Shown here piece by piece: positions 36,346 to 45,051 of a stretch of DNA of 64,000 bases (within the stretch, counting starts at the first letter, position 1; each line of letters opens with the position of its first letter). The position numbers and the translations under genes were made by a program. The notes under the pieces are model-generated. The model ran no database searches and had not been told where the DNA came from. It was given only the letters and a program-made list of their open reading frames with translations. Source of the DNA: Cupriavidus necator (GTDB lineage: Bacteria; Pseudomonadota; Gammaproteobacteria; Burkholderiales; Burkholderiaceae); assembly GCF_013141915.1 (NCBI RefSeq), contig NZ_SROX01000003.1, positions 186,001 through 250,000 on the forward strand. Reading direction: 5' to 3'.

Positions 36346-36510
36346 GATCGGCTCTCAAAGACTGTTGCGCTGTCGGGCTCGCGATACGTGGCCAGTTCCG
36401 CCAAGCCCCCGCGGACCTTTCTGACGTCTGGCGCCAGTAGGTCGCTTGGTGTTGTAGTCTATTGGTGCGATCATTTTCATTCCAATGGATATTGATGATG
36501 AGAATTATTG

Positions 36511-37425
36511 ATGAATCAGAATTTGCAGCAGATTGATCTCAATCTCCTCTTCGTGTTCGACATGCTGATGCAGGAGCGCAACCTGTCACGCGCGGCCGAG
36601 CGACTGCACAAGAGCCAGCCGGCGGTGAGCAATGCTCTCAGTCGTCTGCGCGAGCAACTGGGGCAACCTCTTTTCCGCCGTACCGCTAAGGGACTCGAGC
36701 CCACTGCCGGGGCGATGACGCTGCACGTGCCGGTACGGCAAGCCCTGCGCTTGCTGCAGGCAGGGCTTGCCGTTCAAGAGAGTTTTCAGCCGGACACGGA
36801 GCGAACCTTCCGACTGTCGATGAATGACTATGGGCAGCTACGGCTGTTACCGAGCCTGATGACCCGGCTGATGGCGCTGGCGCCGCAGGTGAAGCTGCAG
36901 GTACTGTCGGACGAAGGTGCCCTGATCCCGCAGCGGCTGGCCAGCGGAGATCTGGACTTGGCGATTGATTACCTGTACTTCGACGACGCCGATTTGCTCT
37001 ACCAACCGATTCACGAAGAGCGCCTCGCAGTTATCGGCCGACCGGGCCACCCTGCATTCAAGGAAGGCCTCGACAAGACGGCGTATCTGGCCGCACAGCA
37101 CGTCTCGCTCCTGCCGCGGGCCGGCCGCGGCAGTCCGCTCGAGATCGTCCTGGGCTCGGCCAAAGTGCAGCGCCATGTGCAGTTGCAAGTTCCGCACTAC
37201 CTGACCATTCCAGCCATCGTCGCCAGCACCGATTTGCTGGGTACCGTGCCCTGGCACTTGGCCAGGCATTTCGTGCACAACTATGGCTTGCAGCTCGCGG
37301 ATCTTCCTTTCGAAACGCCTGCGGTGCAGGTCAGCTTGATATGGCACCGTCAACAACAACACATGTCTGGTCTGCAATGGCTGAAGGAGCAAATTGCGCA
37401 AGTTGCACAGACCGAATCGAGCTGA
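36511..37425 (+). CDS. LysR-family transcriptional regulator (NodD/LinR-like)
   Basis: 304 residues starting at ATG 36511. The N-terminal winged helix reads LNLLFVFDMLMQERNLSRAA, ERLHKSQPAVSNALSRLREQ, characteristic of LysR proteins, here of the NahR/NodD-like branch. The effector domain begins around residue 90 (FRLSMNDYGQLRLLPSL). It faces the hydroxylase-SRPBCC gene across 165 bases, the classic divergent LysR arrangement, and probably controls it. Confidence 0.9.
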   Translation: MNQNLQQIDLNLLFVFDMLMQERNLSRAAERLHKSQPAVSNALSRLREQLGQPLFRRTAKGLEPTAGAMTLHVPVRQALRLLQAGLAVQESFQPDTERTFRLSMNDYGQLRLLPSLMTRLMALAPQVKLQVLSDEGALIPQRLASGDLDLAIDYLYFDDADLLYQPIHEERLAVIGRPGHPAFKEGLDKTAYLAAQHVSLLPRAGRGSPLEIVLGSAKVQRHVQLQVPHYLTIPAIVASTDLLGTVPWHLARHFVHNYGLQLADLPFETPAVQVSLIWHRQQQHMSGLQWLKEQIAQVAQTESS

Positions 37426-37515
37426 TGTGGCGGGCCTCATTGGGCTGCCTGCGCGATGGATCTTTGAATCCATAGTGGCGCTGCCGGCGCTGTGTCGGGA
37501 AATCGGGCGGCGCGT

Positions 37516-37538
37516 TCGAGCCCTGCAGCCGCACCAAT
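37516..37538 (+). other. tRNA 3'-end-like sequence, possible attachment-site remnant
   Basis: GTTCGAGCCCTGCAGCCGCACCA-type sequence: a T-loop TTCGAG, a stretch that would pair with a T-stem GCAGG, and a terminal CACCA. The matching 5' half of a tRNA is not upstream, so at most this is the 3' end that site-specific integrases leave at an element border. One base seems missing from the acceptor strand. Confidence 0.35.
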
Positions 37539-37543
37539 AAAAT

Positions 37544-37577
37544 CAAGGGTTTACAGGGGTTTTCCTGTAAACCCTTG
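37544..37577. repeat. 14-bp inverted repeat
   Basis: CAAGGGTTTACAGG (37544-37557), spacer GGTTTT, CCTGTAAACCCTTG (37564-37577), a perfect inverted repeat just downstream of the tRNA-3'-like word. It may be a terminator of the original tRNA, or part of a recombination site. Confidence 0.7.
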
Positions 37578-38011
37578 TGCATTTTGCGGTCTATGTAACC
37601 GCCATGTAACCCGATTGGATCGCCGCGATCCATCTGGAACCATGTCCTGCCTGCGCCTACAGTTGCTTCGTGCCCCATTTGCCCGTGTGGCACATAGGTC
37701 TCGCGCGATAAAATCCTACCCACTGCATCAAAGGGGAACGGGATCGTGTCACAAGCAACAACGCCACAAGAACGCGTCGCTGCCGCAAGGCAGCTTTATG
37801 CCGTTTTGAAAGGGCATCTCGATCGTCCAACTTGCACCGGCAGGATGTGCGGAATTCCCTCGTGAGGCGATGGGCCTCGATGGAAAAGCGGACGTCATCG
37901 ACCGTCAGACCAAGGCTCGCGAAATCATGCGGCTATGGGAAGTCTTGGGACGATCAGGACAGTAATGCATGATGGCAAGGTGTTGCACTTTTGATTTGAG
38001 GCCGCCATCTA

Positions 38012-39031
38012 TTATCGAGGTGGCGCAGTACTTTCGCGAATTACTAGGTCAGGCTCGAACTCGGTCTGGATGTTTTTGGCTCCTCCTTCGATCTGCTCAA
38101 TCAAGTTGCGCGAAGTAAGCTCGCCAATCAGAACGGGATTCGAGTGCACTGTCGTTAGCGCGGGTGTTACCAGTTCCGCCATCTGCCAGTCGCCGAAGCC
38201 TGTGACAGAGATGTCGCTCGGAACCGAAAGTCCCAATGTGCGGCACTCCGCGATCGCCGCCACAGCAATGAAGTCATTGATGCATATCAGGGCGGTCGGC
38301 TGTTCCCGATGCAACAGCAAGTCCTTGCGCTGCAGGCAGACGCGCACCGCTTGTCGCACAGCAGATGCATCGTAAGGGGTCGGAAAAATGCGGTTATCGG
38401 GTAAGGAAATGTCGTTCTCGCTGAGGACGTCTCGGATCCCCAGAAGCCGTTGAGACGATAGAAACTGAGTTTCGAGAGGACCTGGGAGCACTGCAAACTG
38501 CCGGTGTCCTTGTTTGACTAAGTAGGTGGTTAGCCTGCGCATAGCCAAGCGGTTGTCATACCCCACCGTCGGATGCATTCCTTCGCGGTCCACGGCCCAC
38601 ATTAGTACATACGGAATAGCGTGCTTGTGTATCAGCGAGAAGACTTCGGGATGATGTTGTGAACCGATTATTGCGATCCCGTCGACTCTACGCTCCAATA
38701 GGGCGCGCGCACAGCGCAATTCGGTCTCACTGTCGTCCCGATGGCAAGTCAACAGAACGGTATATCCAAGCCGGTCGAGCTGGGCCTCCAAGGTATCTAC
38801 TGCTTTGGCGTAAAGTTCATTCATCAGTGTCGGCGCAATTATGCCGACCGATCGCGTGCGCCCCTGACGTAGTTCGCGAGCCGCCGAGAAGGGAACGTAG
38901 TTGAGGCTTGCAATAGCGTTCTGCACGCGCTCCAGCGTGTCAGGTCGCAGCCTATCCGGCGATGTCAGTGCACGGGAGACTGTTGCCGAGGAAACGCCGG
39001 CGAGGAGGGCGACTTGCTTGACATTCACCAT
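38012..39031 (-). CDS. LacI-family regulator, copy A
   Basis: 339 residues. LacI helix-turn-helix at the N-terminus (VKQVALLAGVSSATVSRALT, hinge YVPFSAARELRQGRTRSVGI), then a periplasmic-binding-protein-like effector domain (IIAPTLMNELYAKAVDTLEA; TVGYDNRLAMRRLT; SVTGFGDWQMAELVTPALTT). It is almost identical to the regulator at 57653-58672, differing by eye at about 20 positions. It precedes a truncated tctC fragment on the same strand, the same gene order as copy B, so the pair is a segmental duplicate. Confidence 0.93.
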   Translation of the reverse strand: MVNVKQVALLAGVSSATVSRALTSPDRLRPDTLERVQNAIASLNYVPFSAARELRQGRTRSVGIIAPTLMNELYAKAVDTLEAQLDRLGYTVLLTCHRDDSETELRCARALLERRVDGIAIIGSQHHPEVFSLIHKHAIPYVLMWAVDREGMHPTVGYDNRLAMRRLTTYLVKQGHRQFAVLPGPLETQFLSSQRLLGIRDVLSENDISLPDNRIFPTPYDASAVRQAVRVCLQRKDLLLHREQPTALICINDFIAVAAIAECRTLGLSVPSDISVTGFGDWQMAELVTPALTTVHSNPVLIGELTSRNLIEQIEGGAKNIQTEFEPDLVIRESTAPPR

Positions 39032-39155
39032 ATCGGGTCAGATGTTATCTTCAGCCGGAATGTCGGCCGTCTGCCATCCATTGTAACGATTGGTAGTCGA
39101 AAGCAGTTTCCGTCGTCGGGGGGTTCCCGACGACGGATCGACATCCCTGGTGAGG

Positions 39156-39776
39156 CTAGTCGAGCCGGACCTTTGCTGAATCTGCCACTCGCTTCCACTT
39201 CGAAACTTCGGCGCGAAGAAACGCATTGAACGCCTCAGGCGTGCCGCCTGCGATCTGCGCTCCTTGAGCCATCAGCTTGTCGCGGAACTCCGGATCCTGA
39301 AGGGCTTTGTTGAACTCGCTGTTCATCTTAGCAATGATGGCCTGTGATGTCCCGCTCGGGACCATGAACCCGCCCCAGGAAACGGCTTCGTAGCCGTTTA
39401 TCCCGAGCGCTTCATCTACCGTGGGCACATCGGGCAGTGACGGTAATCGAGTCTTGCTCGTGACCGCGAGCGCCCTGAGCTTTCCACTCTTGACTTGCGG
39501 CATTCCCGCGAGCGAGGTGGGAAGGGCAACATTGATCTGCTGACCGAGCACGTCTGTGAGCGAAGGCGCGTCTCCCTTATAGGGAACGTGGTTCATCTTG
39601 ACGCCAGCCATGGTACTAAGGAGTTCCCCGGCCAGATGGCTGCCCGAACCATTGCCGGCGGATCCAAAGGTGATCTGCCCTGGCCTAGCCTTTGCCATCG
39701 AGACTAATTGGCGCAGGTCCTTTATTGGCGAATTTGCTGCTGTGACGATAATGAGCGGCACCGTTGTCACTAAGGA
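39156..39776 (-). pseudogene. TctC/Bug-type binding protein fragment, copy A
   Basis: About 205 C-terminal residues of a tripartite-tricarboxylate-type periplasmic binding protein (VPLIIVTAANSPIKDLRQLV, GNGSGSHLAGELLSTMAGVK, DVPTVDEALGINGYEAVSWG). It matches the C-terminal two thirds of the intact gene at 58802-59788. The two DNA copies stay alike up to about 39774 and then diverge abruptly where IS-derived DNA begins, so the signal peptide and first 120 residues were removed by the insertion. Confidence 0.9.
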
Positions 39777-40975
39777 ATTGCTGATCAATGAGGTTTGCGC
39801 TTGATGTTGCACAAGCCAAGGACTTCAGCTTTCGCAATCCGGGAGAGATGGGCCGATTCAAGCCGTCTTTCTCGCGTTTCGCACCTTTCCTGGTCGCGCT
39901 TTTGCGCGCTCAGGACGGATTGCTCCCCTCTGAGGACAACAACAGCCTCCTGGCGAACACCAGATTCGCCAAACCAAACAGGCTGAACAACTGCGCCGTG
40001 TTCTTGAACAGGCCCTTGTAGCGAACCTTGCGATGATCAAACAGATTCTTGATAACGTGGAACGGATGCTCAACCCGCGACCGAATCTGTGCCTTGACCC
40101 GCTCGACGGCGATCAGCAAGTCCTTGACGGCTCCGTCACACATCGCCTTGATCTTGCCGCGCTTGACGGCCACCTGCCACTTCACGGTCTTGCCTTGCAT
40201 CTCCTCGCGCTTGTCCACGCCCGTGTAGCCCGCGTCGCCAAACGCATGCTCCTCGTGGCCATGCAGCAAGGCATGGGCCTGCGACACGTCCGACTCTTGG
40301 CCGCAGTGCCCACCACGCTATGCACCAGCCCAGAGGCCGCATCCACGCCGACATGGGCTTTCATCCCAAAGTGCCAAGCATTGCCTTTCTTGGCCTGGTG
40401 CATCTCCGGGTCGCGGCTCTTCTTTTTGTTCTTGGTCGACGGTGGCGCCTCGATGATGGTGGCATCCACAATCGTGCCTTCCTTCATCATCAGTCCCCGC
40501 TCGCACAGCATGATGCCGATCTCGTCGAACAGCTTTCGCGTCAGTTCATGCTCGACGAGCAGGCGGCGAAACTTCAGCAGCGTGGTCGCGTCTGGCACCG
40601 CCTCGACTGCCAGGTCGATCCCGGCAAACGCCCGCATCGCCATGCTGTCGTACAGCGCGTCTTCCAGTGCCTCGTCCGACAGCCCGTACCACTGCTGGAG
40701 GAAGTAAATGCGCAGCATCCGCTCAAGGCCGATCGGCGGCCGGCCACGTTTGCCCTTGGGGTAGTACGGCTCGACCGCCGCAATCAGGCGCGCCCACGGC
40801 ACCACGCTCTCCATCTCCGACAGGAAGCGCTGGCGGCGCGTCACACGCTTCTTGCCGTGACTTTCCGCTTCCGCAAAACTGATCTGTCGCTTCATCACAG
40901 GACCTGAATCATGGACACGCTCATGACAACGCGCTCACCCAATGCCTCGATGACTCGCGCACTGATTTAATCAGA
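39775..40975 (-). mobile_element. IS5-family-like insertion sequence, ends approximate
   Basis: The left edge is set by loss of similarity between the two tctC copies at about 39774. The right edge is uncertain; a palindromic CTGATTTAATCAG-type word near 40962-40974 is the best candidate end. Clear terminal inverted repeats and a target duplication could not be established. It contains one transposase gene, frameshifted. Confidence 0.6.
39910..40895 (-). pseudogene. IS5-family transposase, single-base frameshift
   Basis: Frame 1 (40182-40895) gives the N-terminal part (FAEAESHGKKRVTRRQRFLS, GKRGRPPIGLERMLRIYFLQ, the DDE Asp in GTIVDATII, GMKAHVGVDAASGLVHSVVG). Frame 2 (39910-40287) continues with SQAHALLHGHEEHAFGDAGY, TGVDKREEMQ and the C-terminal RSRVEHPFHVIKNLF. 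The switch occurs near 40285-40300, where one base appears lost compared with the family's usual GTAANVSDVSQAH reading. Either an inactivating deletion or, less likely for this subgroup, programmed frameshifting. Confidence 0.8.
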
Positions 40976-41110
40976 CGGTATGGACGCCTCCCCCCGGCAA
41001 CGGGGCGCCGCTTACCTGCAAGAGTAACTGTAAGGGTCCTCGCTGCCATGGCATCCCTATGCCAAAGTGGAGGTGTCGATTGCAAACGACCCTGATCGGG
41101 ACGATCCAAA

Positions 41111-42121
41111 ATGAAGCTTACCGTCATCGGCATGGATATTGCCAAGCATGTCTTCCAACTTCATGCGGTGAATGCCAACACTGGTGAAATCGAGCGCATC
41201 AAGTTGAAGCGGAGCCAGGTCACCGACTTCCTTGCTCAGCGGGAGCGTTCACTCATTGCCATCGAAGCTTGCGGCAGCGCCCACCATTGGGCACGAGAAC
41301 TGCAGAAGCTCGGCCACGAAGTGAAGCTCATCTCTGTGCGATCGGTTCGTCCCTTTGTGTTGCGTAATAAAACCGACGCTGCCGATGCCAGAGCTATCTG
41401 GACAGCAGTCCAGCAGCCCGAGGCGCGGTTTGTTGCGATCAAGAGCGAGCAGCAACAGACCATTCTGGCGCTGCACCGCATCCGGGCTCAACTGATGAAG
41501 TTCCGGATCATGCAGACGAACGCATTGCGCGGCTTACTCTATGAGTTTGGTGAAGTCCTTCCGGAAGGATATCGGGAATTTGCCGAAAAAATTTCTGGTG
41601 CGCTTGCCAAGATCGCGAATCGCTTGCCAGCCATACTGATCGACAGCCTACGAGAGCAATGGGCACGCGTGCAGGCAACCGACAAGGAAATCGCTGTGCT
41701 GGAACGTCGGCTCAAGGTTGCGCTTTGCGACAATCAGGAATGCCAGAAGATCGCTGAAATTCCTGGCGTGGGGCTGCTAACCGCCACGGCTGCGGTGGCT
41801 GCGATCGGCGATGCCAAAACGTTTCGCTCCGGGCGTGAGTTCGCTGCCTGGTTAGGCTTGGTACCGAAACAAACGGGCACCGGTGGTCACGTGCGCCAGC
41901 TTGGCATTAGCAAGCGAGGTGACACCTACCTGCGCACCCTACTCATACACGGCGCCAGATCGGTGATCATCAAAGGCGCATGAACCGCCTGGCTCGACGG
42001 ATTGCTTCAGCGACGTCCTTTCAATGTAGTGGTGGCTGCCGTAGCCAACAAACTCGCCCGGACCATCTGGGCGGTGCTAGCAAGGGATACGAGATACACG
42101 GCACCCGCCATGGCTGCATAG
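41111..42121 (+). pseudogene. IS110-family transposase with in-frame TGA
   Basis: The DEDD transposase N-domain is intact (GMDIAKHVFQLHAVN, LIAIEACGSAHHW, NKTDAADARAIW) and the C-domain includes IAEIPGVGLLTATAAVAAIG and FAAWLGLVPKQTGTGGHVRQ. The frame stops at TGA 41981-41983, but the same frame continues with LDGLLQRRPFNVVVAAVANK and LARTIWAVLARDTRYTAP, the normal family C-terminus, to TAG 42119-42121. A point nonsense mutation therefore removed the last about 45 residues, unless the UGA is read through. The boundaries of the element itself are not resolved; IS110 elements usually lack long inverted repeats. Confidence 0.85.
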
Positions 42122-42703
42122 CCAGGTGCGTGGCCCGCCTGAACTGACTTCTTCTCAAGGAGCGCAAGCATTGATCGCATGATGGCTAACAGGTTGGACC
42201 GGGGCGAGGAAAACCCGATAGGGAATGTGAGCAGCAACGCTCGATGATCAGATGAGGACCTCGCCAGCGAATTCCATATGGGCCAGCAGGCTGAGCGGCC
42301 TGCACAAAAGGGCCGGACATAGGCGTGCTGCCTTCACCTGTCGACCACCATGTCAATCGGCTTGCAATCCGGGAGGCGTCCACATAAGGCGATTCCCTAG
42401 TGACGGATCGCGCCGCAGCAACTATGACAGTTGTGCATCGCCAGAACACCGGGTTGTCGCGCCATCATCAGTACGAGCACGCTGACAACCAAGGTGGCCG
42501 CATTGATCTGGAGTATCGGATGCGGGCTCAAAGTACTGGCTACTGAGCGGCCCCAGATCTCAATGCCTTTACGTTGACCGCCAGCCAAAGCGGCAGTGTC
42601 GCAGACACCACGCATCAGAACAGCTTCGAAGATTGATCCTGCCCGGCAACTTTCATGTCGCAGAATCGTCTGCGTAGCTAGGTACGCCTCCGCTACTCCC
42701 AAA
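42122..42703. other. Region after the IS110 gene without recognisable gene
   Basis: About 580 bases. It presumably includes the IS110 right end. A minus-strand frame at 42397-42702 has a hydrophobic stretch (INAATLVVSVLVLMMA) but no recognisable family and is treated as unsupported. Confidence 0.45.
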
Positions 42704-43042
42704 TTAGGGCGTCATCTCCTGGATGCAGCTTGATGCGGGTTTCAACGTGCCTTCCTTCGGCGCGAGTATGCCTGCGGACGGTCCATTCTCGATCGTCTGT
42801 TGCGAAGATATTGGCGCCAACATGGGCGTTGCCGTACGGGGCGTTAGTATGCGCAAGTGATCTGCTAATGCGATTTCCAGCGTCCCATTGCCAGTTGCAG
42901 CTAGTAGAACGACCACGCCTGGGTTACGGTGAAATGGGAAGCGCTGATCATCCAAGAAATCAGAATCGTGCGTCAGTATGATGCGTCGCGTTTCACAAGC
43001 CGTCGCGAAACTGGCCTCGTCGGCGTGTCCAATGAGCGCCAT
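42704..43042 (-). pseudogene. PIN-like (DUF5615-type) protein, N-terminus missing
   Basis: The first 45 residues (DEASFATACETRRIILTHDS, DFLDDQRFPFHRNPGVVVLL) match the C-terminal half of DUF5615-type PIN-domain proteins, with the conserved THDSDF acidic motif. The usual N-terminal LLxDxNLS segment is absent; instead the frame begins exactly where the ferredoxin-reductase fragment ends (about 43045). This indicates a fusion of two broken genes by deletion or recombination. Confidence 0.55.
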
Positions 43043-43049
43043 GCTAGGG

Positions 43050-43189
43050 TAAGCCGCCTACTTTTCCGATGAGCGTAAGGCGTCCGGGCCAGCCCTTGCG
43101 CCCGCAGCGCTCGTGCCGCCGTGATGCCGTGATGCCGTGATGCCGGCGGCGGGTGCCCCGACGACTACGATGTGCTCACGGGAAATCAT
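43050..43189 (-). pseudogene. Ferredoxin reductase N-terminal fragment, copy A
   Basis: ATG at 43189 (TGATG overlap with the ferredoxin stop) opens MISREHIVVVGAPAAGIT, the FAD-binding Rossmann start of P450-type ferredoxin reductases. An octamer GTGATGCC is present three times in tandem at 43121-43144, against once in copy B (53308-53315), which shifts the frame. Similarity to copy B ends about 43050. Confidence 0.75.
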
Positions 43190-43285
43190 CAGAGATCCTC
43201 GTGAACCTCGATTGCAAGCGCCGGACAGATCCCAGCGGCCAAGCGGGCAGATTCGTGTTGATCAGTCGACGGTTCCGCACCCGGG
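43189..43285 (-). pseudogene. Ferredoxin C-terminal fragment, copy A
   Basis: About 30 residues reading AEPSTDQHESARLAAGICPA, LAIEVHEDL, stop. It parallels the end of the ferredoxin at 54688-54892, with the cluster-ligating Cys in GICPA. The upstream part is lost next to the IclR gene. Confidence 0.7.
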
Positions 43286-43301
43286 GCGATGAGCGAACTC
43301 C

Positions 43302-43949
43302 CTACGCTGGCCCCATCCCAACAAGCCTTGAGACCATCGCTGCGGCATTCTGAAGTGTTGGAATGATTTCATTCTCGATCCTTTCGGGTGTCGCCTCGGC
43401 TGGCGATGTGGAAATCCCGATAGCCAGCTGGCGGTTGCCAACCCGAGCAAGCGGGACTGCAACTGAGATCTGATTGCTCTCTGGATACTCGACCATCGCC
43501 CATTCACCGACCCCGAGGGTCAACGCCTGTGTGAGCGCGCTACTTGGAGGCAGGATGCTTCCAACCCGGAGATTCATCACCACGAGGCGACGGCGTTCCG
43601 CGAGTGCCATCGCCCTTCCAATAATGATCACCCCGTCGGGGTTCGCTTCACCCAGGTTGGATGTTCCTGCGTACGTGTCAGCCAGTTGCTGGAGCATCTG
43701 CTGAACCGAGTCTGTCACTCCCAAACTTTCCAAAGCAGCAAAGCCGATTTCGAAGACTCGGGTAGTCAAGCGCCATTGGTTGCCCTCGCGCGCGACATAT
43801 CCCTCCTCCTCCAAAGTCAATAGAAAGCGCAGAACGGTCGGGTGCGGCAGGTCTACGGCACGCGACAACTCCGCCAACGTAGGTCGCCCGTTCTCTCGGA
43901 AAGCGCGCAGCACCGCTAGACAGCGTTGGATCGATCTATTATTCTTCAT
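43302..43949 (-). CDS. IclR-family transcriptional regulator, short form
   Basis: 215 residues, about 35-40 shorter than most IclR proteins. Winged helix at the N-terminus ([40 protein letters not shown]). The effector domain starts [20 protein letters not shown] and continues to [16 protein letters not shown]. The segment between [10 protein letters not shown] and [14 protein letters not shown] is shorter than usual, so an internal deletion is possible. It diverges from the catabolic operon, and two palindromes lie in the 94-base gap, so it probably controls both. Confidence 0.88.
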   Translation of the reverse strand: MKNNRSIQRCLAVLRAFRENGRPTLAELSRAVDLPHPTVLRFLLTLEEEGYVAREGNQWRLTTRVFEIGFAALESLGVTDSVQQMLQQLADTYAGTSNLGEANPDGVIIIGRAMALAERRRLVVMNLRVGSILPPSSALTQALTLGVGEWAMVEYPESNQISVAVPLARVGNRQLAIGISTSPAEATPERIENEIIPTLQNAAAMVSRLVGMGPA

Positions 43950-43951
43950 TC

Positions 43952-43986
43952 GTACACCCTGTGTACCGCTAGTTCACCTAGTGAAC
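43952..43986. promoter_or_regulatory. Two 15-bp palindromic operators for IclR
   Basis: GTACACCCTGTGTAC at 43952-43966 and GTTCACCTAGTGAAC at 43972-43986 are perfect 6-3-6 palindromes with centres 20 bp apart (about two helical turns, same face). They share the pattern GTNCAC-N3-GTGNAC. They lie in the leader of the iclR gene and upstream of the TctC-led operon. Confidence 0.8.
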
Positions 43987-44043
43987 ATCATAAGCCAGGT
44001 GCCCTTGAGATGCAACCTGCTTCTTGAGGTCAGGAGACAACGA

Positions 44044-45027
44044 ATGAAACGATGGATATTGGGCTTGAGCGCCGCTGTGGTGGGGTGCTGGGCAGCGACC
44101 GGTCAATCTGTTGCGAACGCCAGCGAGTCCTGGCCGAGTCGCCCGATCAAGTGGGTCGTGCCGTATCCGCCGGGCGGCACCACTGACATGCTGGCACGTA
44201 TCGTCGGTGCCAAGCTCTCTGAACGACTCGGGCAGCCCGTGGTGATCGAGAACAAGCCAGGCGCTGGGGGCGATGTTGGCACGGCCTATGTTGCGAAACA
44301 GCCCGCTGATGGATACACCATCGTTATGGGCAATATTGGTCCTATTGCCATCAACCCCACGCTTACTCCCGACGCTCGCTTTTCTCCCACGCGAGATCTC
44401 GCGCCGGTGACGCTCCTGGCGGAGGTTCCCAACCTGCTGGTGGTCAACCCGCAACTGCCGGTCAAATCGGTGAAGGAACTCGTTCAGTACGCGAAGCAAC
44501 AGCCCAATCCCTTGTCGTACGCAACGCCTGGCAACGGAACATCTTTGCACTTGGCGGGTGAACTGTTCGCTTCGACAGCGGGCCTGCGCATGGTTCATGT
44601 GCCATACCGCGGTAGCGGCCCCGGCCTGAACGACACGATGGCAGGCCATGTACCGATCATGTTTGACAACATGCCTTCGGCATTGAATCTCGTAAAAGGC
44701 GGAAAGGTTCGCGCACTCGCCATCACGAGTGCTGTCCGTTCCCCGTTGCTGCCGGACGTCCCAACGATGACTGAAGCTGGTCTGAGCAACTATCAGATCA
44801 CTGGTTGGTTCGGCGTCTTGGTACCTGCCGCAACGCCGAAGCCGATCGTCACCCGTTTGGATGCCGAAATTCAAGCTGTACTCAAGATGCCTGACGTCCG
44901 CAGCAAGATTGGCGACATCGGCGGAATCATCTCTGGCGCAGGACGAGATGAGTTCGGCCGATTCATCCAGCAGGAGTCGGCGAAATGGCAAAAGCTCATT
45001 CGTACCGCGCACATCACCGTGCAGTAG
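44044..45027 (+). CDS. TctC/Bug-family periplasmic binding protein
   Basis: 327 residues with signal peptide (LGLSAAVVGCWAATGQSVANA). Family motifs: WPSRPIKWVVPYPPGGTTDM, IENKPGAGGDVGT, SYATPGNGTSLHLAGELF, DVPTMTEAGL. Bug proteins bind carboxylates or other small molecules; most in betaproteobacteria have no cognate transporter nearby, as here. The first gene of the IclR-controlled operon. It is not a duplicate of the two TctC sequences at 39 and 59 kb; only family-level similarity. Confidence 0.92.
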   Translation: MKRWILGLSAAVVGCWAATGQSVANASESWPSRPIKWVVPYPPGGTTDMLARIVGAKLSERLGQPVVIENKPGAGGDVGTAYVAKQPADGYTIVMGNIGPIAINPTLTPDARFSPTRDLAPVTLLAEVPNLLVVNPQLPVKSVKELVQYAKQQPNPLSYATPGNGTSLHLAGELFASTAGLRMVHVPYRGSGPGLNDTMAGHVPIMFDNMPSALNLVKGGKVRALAITSAVRSPLLPDVPTMTEAGLSNYQITGWFGVLVPAATPKPIVTRLDAEIQAVLKMPDVRSKIGDIGGIISGAGRDEFGRFIQQESAKWQKLIRTAHITVQ

Positions 45028-45051
45028 GTCAGTTACTTTAAGGAAGAAGCA

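Larger units (their letters stand above)
37426..38011. other. Gene-poor junction region
   Basis: About 590 bases between the LysR and LacI genes. It holds the tRNA-3'-end-like word and hairpin described separately and two very short open frames (37746-37865 from GTG, 39 codons; 37869-37964, 31 codons) without recognisable homology. ATGTAAC occurs twice at 37594-37600 and 37605-37611. Confidence 0.45.

Noticed and set aside
42397..42702. Possible small membrane protein
   Set aside because: One hydrophobic stretch only, no family resemblance, no good ribosome site, in a region of IS and gene debris.
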